Below are positions 1 through 7,243 of a stretch of 27,917 nt of DNA, in pieces (the stretch's first letter is position 1; the number at the start of each line of letters is the position of its first letter). Under the pieces are notes generated by a model. It searched no databases. It was not told where the DNA came from and worked only from the letters and a program-made list of their open reading frames with translations. Made by a program: the position numbers and the translations under genes. This DNA is from RGIG5579 sp045580105. GTDB lineage: Bacteria > Bacillota > Clostridia > Oscillospirales > SIG627. Location: contig JAZNNH010000019.1 of the NCBI GenBank assembly GCA_045580105.1, positions 1 through 27,917 of the forward strand, written 5' to 3'.

Positions 1-211
1 CGCTTGTAAAAACGCTTGTATCGCTTGTAAAAAATGTGAAAAAGTATGTCCCAACGGTGCCATTACCGTGCAAAACAATCTGGCAGTTGTCAACTATGAA
101 ACGTGCACCAAATGTCAGGTCTGTGTCGGTGAATGTCCGACTGGCTGCTTGAAAGCGCTCATTTTCCCCGATATTCCCGAATCTGTTAACTACGACGATT
201 TGATCAACTGA
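1..211 (+). CDS. rnfB: RnfB-like electron transport subunit, C-terminal ferredoxin part (5' end outside window)
   Basis: Only the last 69 codons are present, read in frame from base 2 to a TGA at 209-211. The peptide carries two adjacent [4Fe-4S] ferredoxin motifs, CIACKKCEKVCP followed by CTKCQVCVGECP, with a further cysteine upstream (ACKNAC), the layout of the RnfB C-terminus. RnfB is the iron-sulfur subunit of the membrane Rnf complex, which couples ferredoxin:NAD+ electron transfer to ion pumping. The genes directly downstream (NusG-II protein, Gx-transporter protein, ApbE flavin transferase) are common companions of Rnf operons in Clostridia, which supports RnfB over a stand-alone ferredoxin. 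The N-terminal membrane anchor and other subunits are outside the window, so another polyferredoxin cannot be fully excluded. Confidence 0.8.
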   Translation, partial: ACKNACIACKKCEKVCPNGAITVQNNLAVVNYETCTKCQVCVGECPTGCLKALIFPDIPESVNYDDLIN

Positions 212-212
212 T

Positions 213-614
213 ATGGTCAAAAGACCGTGTTTTGACCGACGCCGTCGGCGTAACGACGCCATCTTGATTCTCGTCGTTTTGGCTTTGGTAGCGATCGGAA
301 TCACGTATTTGTTTTTGTTTCGTGAGCCGGGGGCGTTTGTCAAGGTCACGATCGACGGGCAGCTTTACGGAGAATATCCTCTCTCGGAAAATCGGGTTGA
401 GATCATTTCCGCGGGTTCCAATGCCGATCAGCGCAACGTTCTTGTGATATACGAGGGAAAAGCGTTCGTCAAAGAAGCCAATTGTCCCGACGGCATCTGC
501 TCGGATCATCGAGCCGTATTTCGCGATGGGGAATCGATCATTTGTCTGCCGCACCGCGTGGTAATAACGGTCGTATCGGAACAAACCAAATCTAATTTGG
601 ATGCAATCGCTTGA
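213..614 (+). CDS. NusG domain II-containing membrane-anchored protein
   Basis: The product has 133 residues. A basic N-terminus (RRRRR near residues 9-13) precedes one membrane segment at about residues 16-36, followed by an extracytoplasmic domain of about 95 residues. That domain has the NusG domain II pattern seen in Rnf/ApbE-linked proteins: VKVTIDGQLYGEYPL, then EANCPDGICSDH and ICLPHRVVI. The three cysteines (two in CPDGIC, one in ICLPH) are typical of this subgroup and could form a disulfide or hold a cofactor. The ATG lies one base after the rnfB stop, so the genes are almost certainly co-transcribed. Despite the domain name it has no KOW-type transcription factor context; an Rnf accessory role is inferred from position. 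The biochemical function of the family is not established. Confidence 0.8.
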   Translation: MVKRPCFDRRRRRNDAILILVVLALVAIGITYLFLFREPGAFVKVTIDGQLYGEYPLSENRVEIISAGSNADQRNVLVIYEGKAFVKEANCPDGICSDHRAVFRDGESIICLPHRVVITVVSEQTKSNLDAIA

Positions 615-622
615 GGGATTTT

Positions 623-1117
623 ATGAAGAACCGTTCCAAAATAATTGCCTTTATGGGCATCGGTACCGCTTTGGCGTTGATTTTGGCTTACGTTGAAACT
701 CTTCTGCCGCCCCTCTTTACAAGCTTACCCGGCATCAAAATGGGTTTGCCGAATATCGTGATCGTGTTTTTGCTGTATCGCTGCGGCGCAAAGCATGCGT
801 TTGGCGTATCTCTTCTGCGAACGGTGTTGGCAGCGGTGCTTTTCGGTAATCCGCTTTCTTTTGCCTACAGCGTTGCCGGCGCGCTTTCAAGTTTTATCGT
901 TATGGCTCTTTTGCGTCGCTTCGATCTTTTTTCCATGGTCGGAGTCAGTGTTGCCGGTGGGATTGCGCACAATATCGGGCAAATTGCGACGGCGATTTTA
1001 CTGCTTGAAACCGTAGAACTCGGATATTATCTGGTGTTCCTCGCTCTTTCCGGCTTATCTGCCGGGATCCTTGTCGGACTTTGCGCAGCTTTCCTTTTTA
1101 AAAAACTTCCATCATAG
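623..1117 (+). CDS. Gx transporter family integral membrane protein (formerly 'heptaprenyl diphosphate synthase component I')
   Basis: The product has 164 residues and is almost wholly hydrophobic, with about five membrane segments. It shows ECF S-component-like features: a short cytoplasmic start, ETLLPPL, then GIKMGLPNIVIVFLLYRCGAKHA and a glycine/serine-rich central helix pair. The frame is open from a TTG at 611, but the ATG at 623 fits better: GAGGG at 613-617 sits five bases ahead, overlapping the stop of the preceding gene. Proteins of this family are often annotated as heptaprenyl diphosphate synthase component I, yet nothing here suggests a prenyltransferase. Its place between the NusG-II protein and apbE suggests supply of a substrate (perhaps a flavin or quinone precursor) to the Rnf system; that is inference. 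Confidence 0.8.
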   Translation: MKNRSKIIAFMGIGTALALILAYVETLLPPLFTSLPGIKMGLPNIVIVFLLYRCGAKHAFGVSLLRTVLAAVLFGNPLSFAYSVAGALSSFIVMALLRRFDLFSMVGVSVAGGIAHNIGQIATAILLLETVELGYYLVFLALSGLSAGILVGLCAAFLFKKLPS

Positions 1118-1134
1118 GAAATCATATCAAAATC

Positions 1135-1183
1135 CAATCCGAACAATCGGATTGATACAAAAAAGGGGGCTTTTTCCTTTTTT
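1135..1183 (+). terminator. Possible weak terminator or attenuator hairpins between the Gx-transporter gene and apbE
   Basis: Two hairpins lie in the 85-base gap. The first is a perfect 7-bp inverted repeat, CAATCCG at 1135-1141 and CGGATTG at 1148-1154, with a six-base loop. The second is an A-G/C-T stem (A6GG at 1159-1166 with CCT6 at 1176-1183) ending in a T run. Stability of the second is modest. They may partially terminate the operon before apbE or only protect processed ends. Confidence 0.3.
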
Positions 1184-1202
1184 GTTATTTGGGATAAAGA
1201 TT

Positions 1203-2246
1203 ATGAAACGAAGAATACGATGTATCGCATTGCTTGTCTGTTTACTTCTTCCTTTTGTACTTTCTTCTTGCTCTTCTGTTTCGACGAGCAAGCCCTATAC
1301 GGCGCAGTCTTTTGACTATTTTGATACGGTAACCACCATCACGGGCTATGCCGAATCAAAAGAGGAATTCGACGCTGTCGCGGCGGATATTTTTGCTCAA
1401 CTTTCAAAGTATCATAAGCTCTATTCGATTTATGAAAGTTTTGACGGAATGGAAAACCTGTGCACCGTCAATCAATCAGATACGGCACTTTCGGTCGATG
1501 AAAGAATCATAGATCTGATGCTGTATGCCAAAAAAATGTATGACGAAACCGATGGGATGCTGAACGTGGCGATGGGGGGCGTACTTTCCCTCTGGCACGA
1601 GTGCCGAACCCGAGCGCTGGAAAATCCCGATCAGGCGTCGTTGCCTTCCAAGGAAGAACTTGATTTTGCTTCCCAGCATACAAATATCAACGATTTGCTG
1701 ATCGATGAAGATCAGGCGACCATCGAGCGATGCGATCCTCTGATGAAAATCGACGTCGGTGCCGTTGCTAAGGGCTATGCAATTGAGCAGATTGCGCAGG
1801 AGCTGGAACAAAAGGGGATAAATGGGTATCTGATCAACGTCGGCGGTAATATCCGTACCCTTGGTGTCAAGCCGAACGGAAACGCTTGGTCTGTCGGCAT
1901 TGAAAATCCAAAGGAGGGCGAATCCTATCTTGCCACTTTACAGTTGCTTGGAAACGTTTCCGTAGCGACCAGCGGTTCCTATCAAAGATATTTTACCTTC
2001 GAAGGTCAGCGATATTGTCATATCATTGATCCGCAAACACAAATGCCTGCCAATGGCTTTCTGTCGGTTTCGGTGATCAGCTCCGATTCCGCTCTTTCGG
2101 ATTCACTGTCCACGGCACTGTTTTGTATGTCTTACGAAACTGGGCGAGCTTTGGTGGAACGGATGCCGAAGGTCGAGGCGATCTGGGTCAAAGAAAACGG
2201 GGAATCGGTTCATTCCTCCGGCTTTGACGGATACGTAAAACAATAA
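1203..2246 (+). CDS. apbE: FAD:protein FMN transferase, ApbE family lipoprotein
   Basis: The product has 347 residues. It would transfer FMN from FAD onto a threonine of flavoprotein partners such as RnfD and RnfG, outside the membrane. The ATG at 1203 is chosen because it opens a lipoprotein signal peptide (basic MKRRIR, hydrophobic core, lipobox LSSC); the frame stays open upstream but only encodes a poor non-signal extension. ApbE hallmarks follow in order: YFDTVTTITGY, then MLNVAMGGVLSLW, KIDVGAVAKGYAIE (FAD/Mg2+ region), GYLINVGGNIRTLG, SVATSGSYQRYF and HIIDPQTQMPA. The length is normal for the family. It closes the Rnf-linked gene group, fitting a role in flavinylating Rnf subunits. No strong Shine-Dalgarno is visible (GGGATAAAG). 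Confidence 0.92.
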   Translation: MKRRIRCIALLVCLLLPFVLSSCSSVSTSKPYTAQSFDYFDTVTTITGYAESKEEFDAVAADIFAQLSKYHKLYSIYESFDGMENLCTVNQSDTALSVDERIIDLMLYAKKMYDETDGMLNVAMGGVLSLWHECRTRALENPDQASLPSKEELDFASQHTNINDLLIDEDQATIERCDPLMKIDVGAVAKGYAIEQIAQELEQKGINGYLINVGGNIRTLGVKPNGNAWSVGIENPKEGESYLATLQLLGNVSVATSGSYQRYFTFEGQRYCHIIDPQTQMPANGFLSVSVISSDSALSDSLSTALFCMSYETGRALVERMPKVEAIWVKENGESVHSSGFDGYVKQ

Positions 2247-2271
2247 AAAAAAACGGCACGGTGTTTTTTTT
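2247..2271 (+). terminator. Probable intrinsic terminator after apbE
   Basis: Directly after the apbE stop, A7C (2247-2254) can pair with GT7 (2263-2270) around the short loop GGCACGGT, leaving a T run. The stem is A/T-rich and therefore weak, but the position between two units with a new promoter following supports it. Confidence 0.45.
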
Positions 2272-2303
2272 CGTGATAATCTCTTTCTTATTTATCTTCT
2301 TTG

Positions 2304-2312
2304 TGATATAAT
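2304..2312 (+). promoter_or_regulatory. Extended -10 promoter for the 2339-3021 unit
   Basis: TG-A-TATAAT (2304-2312) is an extended -10 element. No good -35 hexamer is seen 16-18 bases upstream, which is tolerated with an extended -10. Transcription would start near 2319, about 20 bases before the ATG at 2339. Confidence 0.5.
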
Positions 2313-2338
2313 AAGAAAAATGAGTTCGGAGAGGGAAG

Positions 2339-2482
2339 ATGACACACAAATTGTTTTTGGAAGCAATCGTAAAGTTTTTCTGCGGTGTTTTGCTGGTCGC
2401 TTTGCTGATCTTTTTGCCGGCAGGAACGCTTTTGTTTTGGAACGGTTGGCTTTTGATCCCACTTTTTCTTTGTCATGATTAA
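2339..2482 (+). pseudogene. Truncated isoprenylcysteine carboxylmethyltransferase-family gene (47 codons left)
   Basis: An ATG with a good ribosome binding site (GGAGAGGGAAG just upstream) opens a 47-codon frame: MTHKLFLEAIVKFFCGV, then LPAGTLLFWNGWLLI. This resembles the first 45 or so residues of the ICMT-family membrane methyltransferases common in Clostridia, which are normally near 190-200 residues. After WNGWLLI the similarity stops and the frame ends at TAA 2480-2482, inside the start of the next gene (ATGATTAA). The rest of the gene, including the methyltransferase region, is absent in all frames. The simplest reading is a deletion that fused the 5' end of this gene to the following one. 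It may still be translated as a leader. The family assignment rests on recalled N-terminal similarity only. Confidence 0.55.
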
Positions 2483-2723
2483 GCTTGAAGGTAAGAGTTT
2501 GAAATCTCATAAAAAGAAGATGATCGTTCCCATTCTTGTGACGGTTCTTTTGATCCTTTACGATATCGCATACTTTGCTCTTCTCATTTCTCTTTTTGAG
2601 GGGCTTTGGAAGTATGCCTTGGGTATCATTCCGGTTGTCATTTCCTGCGTTATGATTTGGGTCTGCGCGGAACGAATTTTTGAAATCAAGAAAGGAGAAG
2701 AAGATGATCTTAGTCAATACTGA
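2475..2723 (+). CDS. Small two-helix membrane protein of unknown function
   Basis: The product has 82 residues: a lysine-rich N-terminus (KSLKSHKKK), two membrane segments at about residues 17-40 and 46-66, and an acidic tail (KKGEEDDLSQY). The start ATG overlaps the stop of the truncated frame upstream as ATGATTAA, and no separate Shine-Dalgarno is visible, so translation is probably coupled to that leader frame. Its 3' end overlaps the start of the UPF0145 gene by 20 bases. Small proteins ending in EEDDLS.Y next to UPF0145 genes seem to recur in Clostridia, so the pair may act together. No function can be assigned. Confidence 0.7.
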   Translation: MIKLEGKSLKSHKKKMIVPILVTVLLILYDIAYFALLISLFEGLWKYALGIIPVVISCVMIWVCAERIFEIKKGEEDDLSQY

Positions 2724-3021
2724 TTTTATCACAGGAAAAGAAATTGAAACGCTTGGTCTTGTCAAAGGCAGCACCATCCAATCCAAACACATCGGAAAGG
2801 ATATTATGCAGAGCTTCAAGACACTGGTCGGGGGGGAGCTGAAAGCGTACAATGAAATGATGAACGAGGCGCGTGCGCTTGCCACCAAACGAATGGTCGC
2901 GGAAGCACAAGCGCTCGGAGCAGACGCGGTGATCAACGTTCGCTATGCTTCTTCGGCTGTGATGCAAGGCGCGGCAGAAGTGATTGTGTACGGTACCGCC
3001 GTCAAGTTTTCAGAACGATAA
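2704..3021 (+). CDS. UPF0145 / YbjQ family protein (putative heavy-metal-binding domain)
   Basis: The product has 105 residues. The ATG at 2704 is chosen over in-frame codons at 2680 because AAGGAG (2692-2697) lies six bases ahead and MILVNTDFITGKEI matches the usual N-terminus of the family. The body shows the typical pattern LGLVKGSTIQSKHIGKDIMQSFKTLVGGELKAYNEMMNEAR (split here only by reading), then EAQALGADAVINVRY and EVIVYGTAVKF. Members form small oligomeric beta-rich rings; metal binding has been proposed but function is unproven. No cysteine is present in this copy. It overlaps the membrane protein gene upstream and is followed by a strong terminator. Confidence 0.88.
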   Translation: MILVNTDFITGKEIETLGLVKGSTIQSKHIGKDIMQSFKTLVGGELKAYNEMMNEARALATKRMVAEAQALGADAVINVRYASSAVMQGAAEVIVYGTAVKFSER

Positions 3022-3030
3022 GAAAAAAAG

Positions 3031-3055
3031 AAAAAGCACCCATTGGGTGCTTTTT
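3031..3055. terminator. Bidirectional intrinsic terminator between the UPF0145 gene and cysK
   Basis: AAAAAGCACCC (3031-3041) and GGGTGCTTTTT (3045-3055) form an 11-bp stem with a three-base loop, with A and T runs on both sides. It serves the plus-strand unit ending at 3021 and the minus-strand cysK ending at 3056. Confidence 0.92.
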
Positions 3056-3979
3056 TTATGAAAAGAGTTCGGTGGAAAGATATCGGTCACCGGTGTCGGG
3101 GAGAAGAACGACAATGGTTTTCGACAAAAAGCGCTCTTCCTTTGCCAGATCCATAGCACAAGATAAGGCGGCACCGGAAGAAATGCCTGCCAATATCCCT
3201 TCCTTGGTGGCAAGAAGACGAGCCGCACGATACGATTCTTTTTCCGTTTTGCAGGAAACGGCATCGTAAATGTTTGTGTTCAAAATCGCGGGGATAAAGC
3301 CCGCGCCGATTCCTTGAATGCCGTGAGGGCCTTTTTCGCCGCCGGACAGAACAGGGGAAGCTTTGGGTTCCACGGCGACGATGTGAATGTTTTTGTTTTT
3401 GCTTTTCAAATATTCACCCACACCCGTAATGGTTCCACCCGTTCCCACGGTACAAACAAAGGCATCGACCGCGCCGTTGCTGTCTTCCCAAATTTCAGGA
3501 CCGGTGGTCAGAAAATGTGCCTTGGGATTAGATGGAGAATCAAACTGTCCGGGAAGAAAGCTTTTGGGGATGCTTTCGTTGAGTTCTTTTGCTTTTTCAA
3601 TGGCGCCGTCCATTCCGCGATCGCCTGGGGTAAGCACGACTTCGGCGCCCAATGCTTTCAGAAGCCGTTGGCGCTCCACACTCATGGTTTCGGGCATGGT
3701 AAGTATCGCTTTGTATCCTTTGGAAGCGGCAAGCGCGGCAAGAGAGATGCCGGTGTTTCCGCTGGTCGGTTCAATGATGGTGGAACCTGAAGAAAGGAGA
3801 CCTTGACTCTCTGCATCACGGATCATTTGCATCGCCACGCGCACCTTTGCACTGCCGGTGGGATTTAAATGTTCCATTTTTGCTACGATTTTAGCTTTCG
3901 ATCCGATTGCTTCTTCCATATTTTTCAATCGAAAGAGAGGGGTTTTTCCGATCAGGTCCTCAAAGTTTTGAACGATCAT
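3056..3979 (-). CDS. cysK: Cysteine synthase (O-acetylserine sulfhydrylase), PLP-dependent
   Basis: The product has 307 residues, normal for CysK. It makes L-cysteine from O-acetylserine and sulfide in the cytoplasm. Family motifs in order: GKTPLFRL (residues 11-18); NPTGSAKVR with the PLP lysine at 45; EPTSGNTGISLA (substrate loop); GTGGTITGVGEYLK (phosphate-binding loop); GIQGIGAGFIP; ISSGAA; and LLPDTGDRYLSTELF near the C-terminus. The usual KDR after the PLP lysine reads KVR here, an unusual change. CysM or a cystathionine beta-synthase-like role cannot be excluded from sequence alone. Start supported by AAGGAG eight bases ahead; a near-consensus promoter lies upstream. Confidence 0.93.
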   Translation of the reverse strand: MIVQNFEDLIGKTPLFRLKNMEEAIGSKAKIVAKMEHLNPTGSAKVRVAMQMIRDAESQGLLSSGSTIIEPTSGNTGISLAALAASKGYKAILTMPETMSVERQRLLKALGAEVVLTPGDRGMDGAIEKAKELNESIPKSFLPGQFDSPSNPKAHFLTTGPEIWEDSNGAVDAFVCTVGTGGTITGVGEYLKSKNKNIHIVAVEPKASPVLSGGEKGPHGIQGIGAGFIPAILNTNIYDAVSCKTEKESYRAARLLATKEGILAGISSGAALSCAMDLAKEERFLSKTIVVLLPDTGDRYLSTELFS

Positions 3980-4006
3980 AATTTTGCTCCTTGTTGTTAT
4001 GATTCT

Positions 4007-4034
4007 ATTATATGAAATTTTTCCATTCCGTCAA
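4007..4034 (-). promoter_or_regulatory. cysK promoter
   Basis: On the minus strand, TTGACG (4034-4029), a 16-base spacer and TATAAT (4012-4007) form a near-consensus sigma-A promoter. The leader is only about 20 bases, so there is no room for a T-box or riboswitch; control would be by DNA-binding proteins. Confidence 0.8.
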
Positions 4035-4036
4035 GA

Positions 4037-4058
4037 TGGGAATGAGGGTATTTTCCCA
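4037..4058. promoter_or_regulatory. Inverted repeat (possible operator) in the cysK / wall-hydrolase divergent region
   Basis: TGGGAA (4037-4042) and TTCCCA (4053-4058) are perfect half-sites ten bases apart, starting two bases beyond the cysK -35 element. This is a typical place for an activator, or for a regulator shared by both divergent genes. The protein that would bind is unknown. Confidence 0.35.
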
Positions 4059-4090
4059 AACATAGAATCAAAAAAGAATGAATTCGAACC

Positions 4091-4119
4091 TTGTCAAAGC
4101 GCTTTTGTTTTGATATACT
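4091..4119 (+). promoter_or_regulatory. Promoter of the GHL10-amidase gene, with a palindrome in the spacer
   Basis: TTGTCA (4091-4096), a 17-base spacer and TATACT (4114-4119), also with an extended -10 (TGA before TATACT). The spacer contains the perfect 10-bp palindrome AAAGCGCTTT (4096-4105), a position typical of a repressor site. Confidence 0.75.
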
Positions 4120-4144
4120 GAACGTGTTACATAAGGAGGTTACA

Positions 4145-7100
4145 ATGCAGGAACCGATCAATCAAGAAAAGAAGACCCTCAAAGAATATTTATCCGGCAA
4201 AACGGCAAAAGTGGTTATTATTTCCACGCTTTCTGTTTTGCTTCTTGCCATTGTTTGTATTTTTTTCTTCTTGGGTTTGAATAAGGGATGGTTTGATTCC
4301 ATATTTTTGCACAAAACCGAATCAAGCACCCAGAATGCAACACAGGAAGAGAGCTTATCTCAGGAGGAGAGTATGGAACGAGAAACGTTTCCTGCCATCG
4401 CAGACGATGAGATGCGTGGCACGTACATCGCAAGTGTTTTAAATATTAATTATCCGTCCCGACCCGGGTTGGGAGAAGAACAGCTGAAAAAGGAACTGGA
4501 TTCCATTGTTTCGGTCAGCCGCGATGCGGGGCTGGACACCTTGTTTTTCCAAGTTCGCCCGACAGCCGATTCGCTGTATCCTTCTGAAATTTTCCCCACT
4601 TCTCGCTATTTGGTTGAGAAGGAAGGAGATCCGATCTCTTTTGATTCCTTGGCTTATTTGGTTGAAAAGGCAGAGGAATACAATATGCAGGTGGTCGCGT
4701 GGGTCAACCCCTACCGCGTCACCAATTTCAAATCGGAAAGCAAAGACGAGGCACTTGCTGCCCTTTCGGAACACAATCCCGCCAAACTCAATCCCGATTG
4801 GACCGTGTTCTACGGCGGAAAGCTCTATTACAACCCCGCGCTTTCCGAAGTTCAGGATTTGATTTGCGCCGGCGTTCGCGAGATTTGCGAAAATTATGCC
4901 GTTGCCGGTGTTTTGTACGACGATTATTTTTATCCCTATAAAGTATCCGGTCAGACCTTTGACGATGCAAAGGAATTTGCGGGCTACAAGGGAACGCTTT
5001 CTCTTGAGGATTGGCGTCGCGACAACGTCAATCGTATGGTGAAAAAAAGCTATGAAACGGTAAAGTCGGTGTCGCAGGATTTGACGTTTGGCATCAGCCC
5101 CTTCGGCATTTGGCAAAACTCCTCTTCCGATCCGAAGGGAAGTGACACCGCAGGTACCGAGGCGTATTCGGAGCTTTATTGCGATGCTTTGGCTTGGGTC
5201 GAGGGTGGTTATGTCGATTACCTTGCCCCGCAGATCTATTGGGAAAGAGGGGCCGCCAAACGAGATTTTGATACCCTGACCCGCTGGTGGAGTGCGCAGG
5301 TGGACGGAACGGACGTGAAGCTCTATATTTCCCACGCCGCCTATAAAGTGCCGGACTTTGCTTTGGGTGCTGAGGAGATCATTTCTCAGATTTCCTATGC
5401 CAGATCCTATATGGGTGTTGGCGGAAGCATTCTTTACGGCTTTGACGATATCAAGAAAAACACCAAGGGTCTTTTGGATCGCTTGCATGCGTTTTATGCC
5501 GAGCCCTATCAGGAGAAAATCTCGTTTTTGCCCACTTCGGGGGTGCAGTTTTTACGTCCGACCAATGGACTAAAGACCGCAAAAAATGCACAGTTTGTTT
5601 CCGTTGCATCCGATCCGCGCTATCCGGTCTATTCCGATTACGGAAAGGTGGGGCGAACCAAAAGCGGCTTTTTTTCTCATCTGATGACGCTTACCGAAGG
5701 CAAGAATACGCTCACCTTCACCCAAAACGGCGTTGATTACTCCTTGACCGTCACCAAACAAAGCGGCTCATCTTCTAAAGACCAAACGCTTTCCTCGTTT
5801 CAAATTGCCTCGTTTTCTCCCTCGGATGAAGGCGGCGTCTATCTTTCTTCCGGTCAGTCGATTCCACTTTCCTTGACCGCACCGGTCGGATGTACCGTAA
5901 AAGCGATTTTAGACGGGAAGGAATATGGATTAAAGCCCACAAAAAATCCGAAAGGGGACAATGAACTCTTAAAAGAGGTTTACGAAGGAAATCTTTTGCT
6001 GGATTGTGCGCTGACTTCCGATGCCCCCGTTTCCAAAGGCGTGATTGTGTTCACCTGCGAGAAAAATGGAAGCGTTTTGAAAAAAAACGGACCGGAAGTG
6101 TTTGTCATTCCCGATTCCGTTTGTCTTCTTGCCAAAGTGAAAAACGACTATTCTTATCTGAAAATTGCGCCCGATAGTTCCTTTTATGAGGATTTTACCC
6201 CTGCTTCCGAGGGGATGACCGATCGCGTGCTCGCAAAATTTGACGGGTATTATAAGCTTTCCTTTGGCGGATACATTGCTGCCGAGAACGTCGATTGCTT
6301 TATAGCTGCGAGCGAAATGAAGAGCGTTCTTTCTTCCGTCGAAGCCGATGCGGATGATCTTAGCACTCGCTTTACGCTTTCCCTTGGCGCGGCGCCTGCT
6401 TTGACGTTTCGATTGGATGAGAAGACCGCGACGGTAACATTCTTTGAAACATCTTGCGACGGCAAACGGAACATCGATCTTCCCCCAAACGATTGCCTGT
6501 TTTCCTCGGCAACCCTTGCGCCGGGAAAGGACGGAACGGCTGTGCTTTCCTTGACGCTGCGAAGTGAAAAAAACTATTACGGCTTTTCCTATTTCTATGA
6601 CGAGGGAAAGGTGATTTTGCAATTCCGTCAGCCCTCTTCTTTGGAAGAAGGAGAAAAACCGCTCTTTGGAAAAACCGTTCTTTTGGATGCCGGCCACGGC
6701 GGGAACGACAGCGGTGCGCTTGGTTTTGCAAGCGGCTTTCACGAAAAAGACCTCAATATCGCCATTGTTTTGGAACTGGCAAAATCAATGGAAGAGTTGG
6801 GCGCCACGGTGATTCTTTCCCGAAGCGCGGATGAAACGGTTACTTTGAATCAGCGAATGGATCTTTTGACCGAAACCAATCCCGATCTTTCGATTTCCAT
6901 TCACCACAATTCCGTGGATGAAGCGGCAAATGCCAACAAAACCAAAGGAACCCTTGGGCTTTATTGGTCGCCGTCCGGTGTTTCGTTAACGGATCATATC
7001 AGAGAAGGCGTATCCGACGTGATCGGCTCTTATGACAAAGGTACCCGCCGACAAGAACTTGCTCTTTGCCGAAACTATCGCTTTCCGCAAACCCTTCTTG

Positions 7101-7243
7101 AGGTGGGATATATTTGCAATCCTGCGGAATTTCAATGGGCACTTCGATCCGATTACAGCAAAACGGTTGCCGATGCCGTGGCAGAAGGCGTTTTGAATTG
7201 GTATCGGATGCAAGAGGCATATCGGGAGGAACCGATTGTATGA
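4145..7243 (+). CDS. Membrane-anchored cell-wall hydrolase: GHL10 glycosidase-like domain fused to N-acetylmuramoyl-L-alanine amidase (Amidase_3)
   Basis: The product has 1032 residues. AAGGAGGT four bases before the ATG at 4145 fixes the start. Residues 1-17 are polar, about 18-43 form a signal anchor, and a Ser/Glu/Gln-rich linker follows. From about residue 90 to 450 lies a GHL10 (family-10-like glycoside hydrolase, DUF187) TIM-barrel: MRGTYIASVLNINYPS, FFQVRPTADSLYPSE, VVAWVNPYRV, LYDDYFYP and YLAPQIYW. Residues 455-840 are beta-rich with no family I can name. From about residue 842 the zinc amidase has all expected residues: H851 (DAGHGG), E867 (HEKDLN), H920 (SIHHNS) and the catalytic E986 (LLEVGY). 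It should act outside the membrane, cutting the stem peptide from MurNAc; glycan cleavage by the GHL10 part is inferred. A small membrane protein overlaps its 3' end. Confidence 0.9.
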   Translation: MQEPINQEKKTLKEYLSGKTAKVVIISTLSVLLLAIVCIFFFLGLNKGWFDSIFLHKTESSTQNATQEESLSQEESMERETFPAIADDEMRGTYIASVLNINYPSRPGLGEEQLKKELDSIVSVSRDAGLDTLFFQVRPTADSLYPSEIFPTSRYLVEKEGDPISFDSLAYLVEKAEEYNMQVVAWVNPYRVTNFKSESKDEALAALSEHNPAKLNPDWTVFYGGKLYYNPALSEVQDLICAGVREICENYAVAGVLYDDYFYPYKVSGQTFDDAKEFAGYKGTLSLEDWRRDNVNRMVKKSYETVKSVSQDLTFGISPFGIWQNSSSDPKGSDTAGTEAYSELYCDALAWVEGGYVDYLAPQIYWERGAAKRDFDTLTRWWSAQVDGTDVKLYISHAAYKVPDFALGAEEIISQISYARSYMGVGGSILYGFDDIKKNTKGLLDRLHAFYAEPYQEKISFLPTSGVQFLRPTNGLKTAKNAQFVSVASDPRYPVYSDYGKVGRTKSGFFSHLMTLTEGKNTLTFTQNGVDYSLTVTKQSGSSSKDQTLSSFQIASFSPSDEGGVYLSSGQSIPLSLTAPVGCTVKAILDGKEYGLKPTKNPKGDNELLKEVYEGNLLLDCALTSDAPVSKGVIVFTCEKNGSVLKKNGPEVFVIPDSVCLLAKVKNDYSYLKIAPDSSFYEDFTPASEGMTDRVLAKFDGYYKLSFGGYIAAENVDCFIAASEMKSVLSSVEADADDLSTRFTLSLGAAPALTFRLDEKTATVTFFETSCDGKRNIDLPPNDCLFSSATLAPGKDGTAVLSLTLRSEKNYYGFSYFYDEGKVILQFRQPSSLEEGEKPLFGKTVLLDAGHGGNDSGALGFASGFHEKDLNIAIVLELAKSMEELGATVILSRSADETVTLNQRMDLLTETNPDLSISIHHNSVDEAANANKTKGTLGLYWSPSGVSLTDHIREGVSDVIGSYDKGTRRQELALCRNYRFPQTLLEVGYICNPAEFQWALRSDYSKTVADAVAEGVLNWYRMQEAYREEPIV

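Noticed and set aside
1071..1202. A 44-codon extension of ApbE overlapping the preceding gene
   Set aside because: It would bury the lipoprotein signal peptide inside the protein; the ATG at 1203 begins a proper signal with lipobox.
3980..4006. T-box or S-box control of cysK
   Set aside because: The distance from the promoter to the start codon is only about 25 bases, leaving no room for such a leader.
4439..5488. A 349-codon open frame on the minus strand
   Set aside because: Antisense to the GHL10 domain, no ribosome binding site, no recognisable motif.
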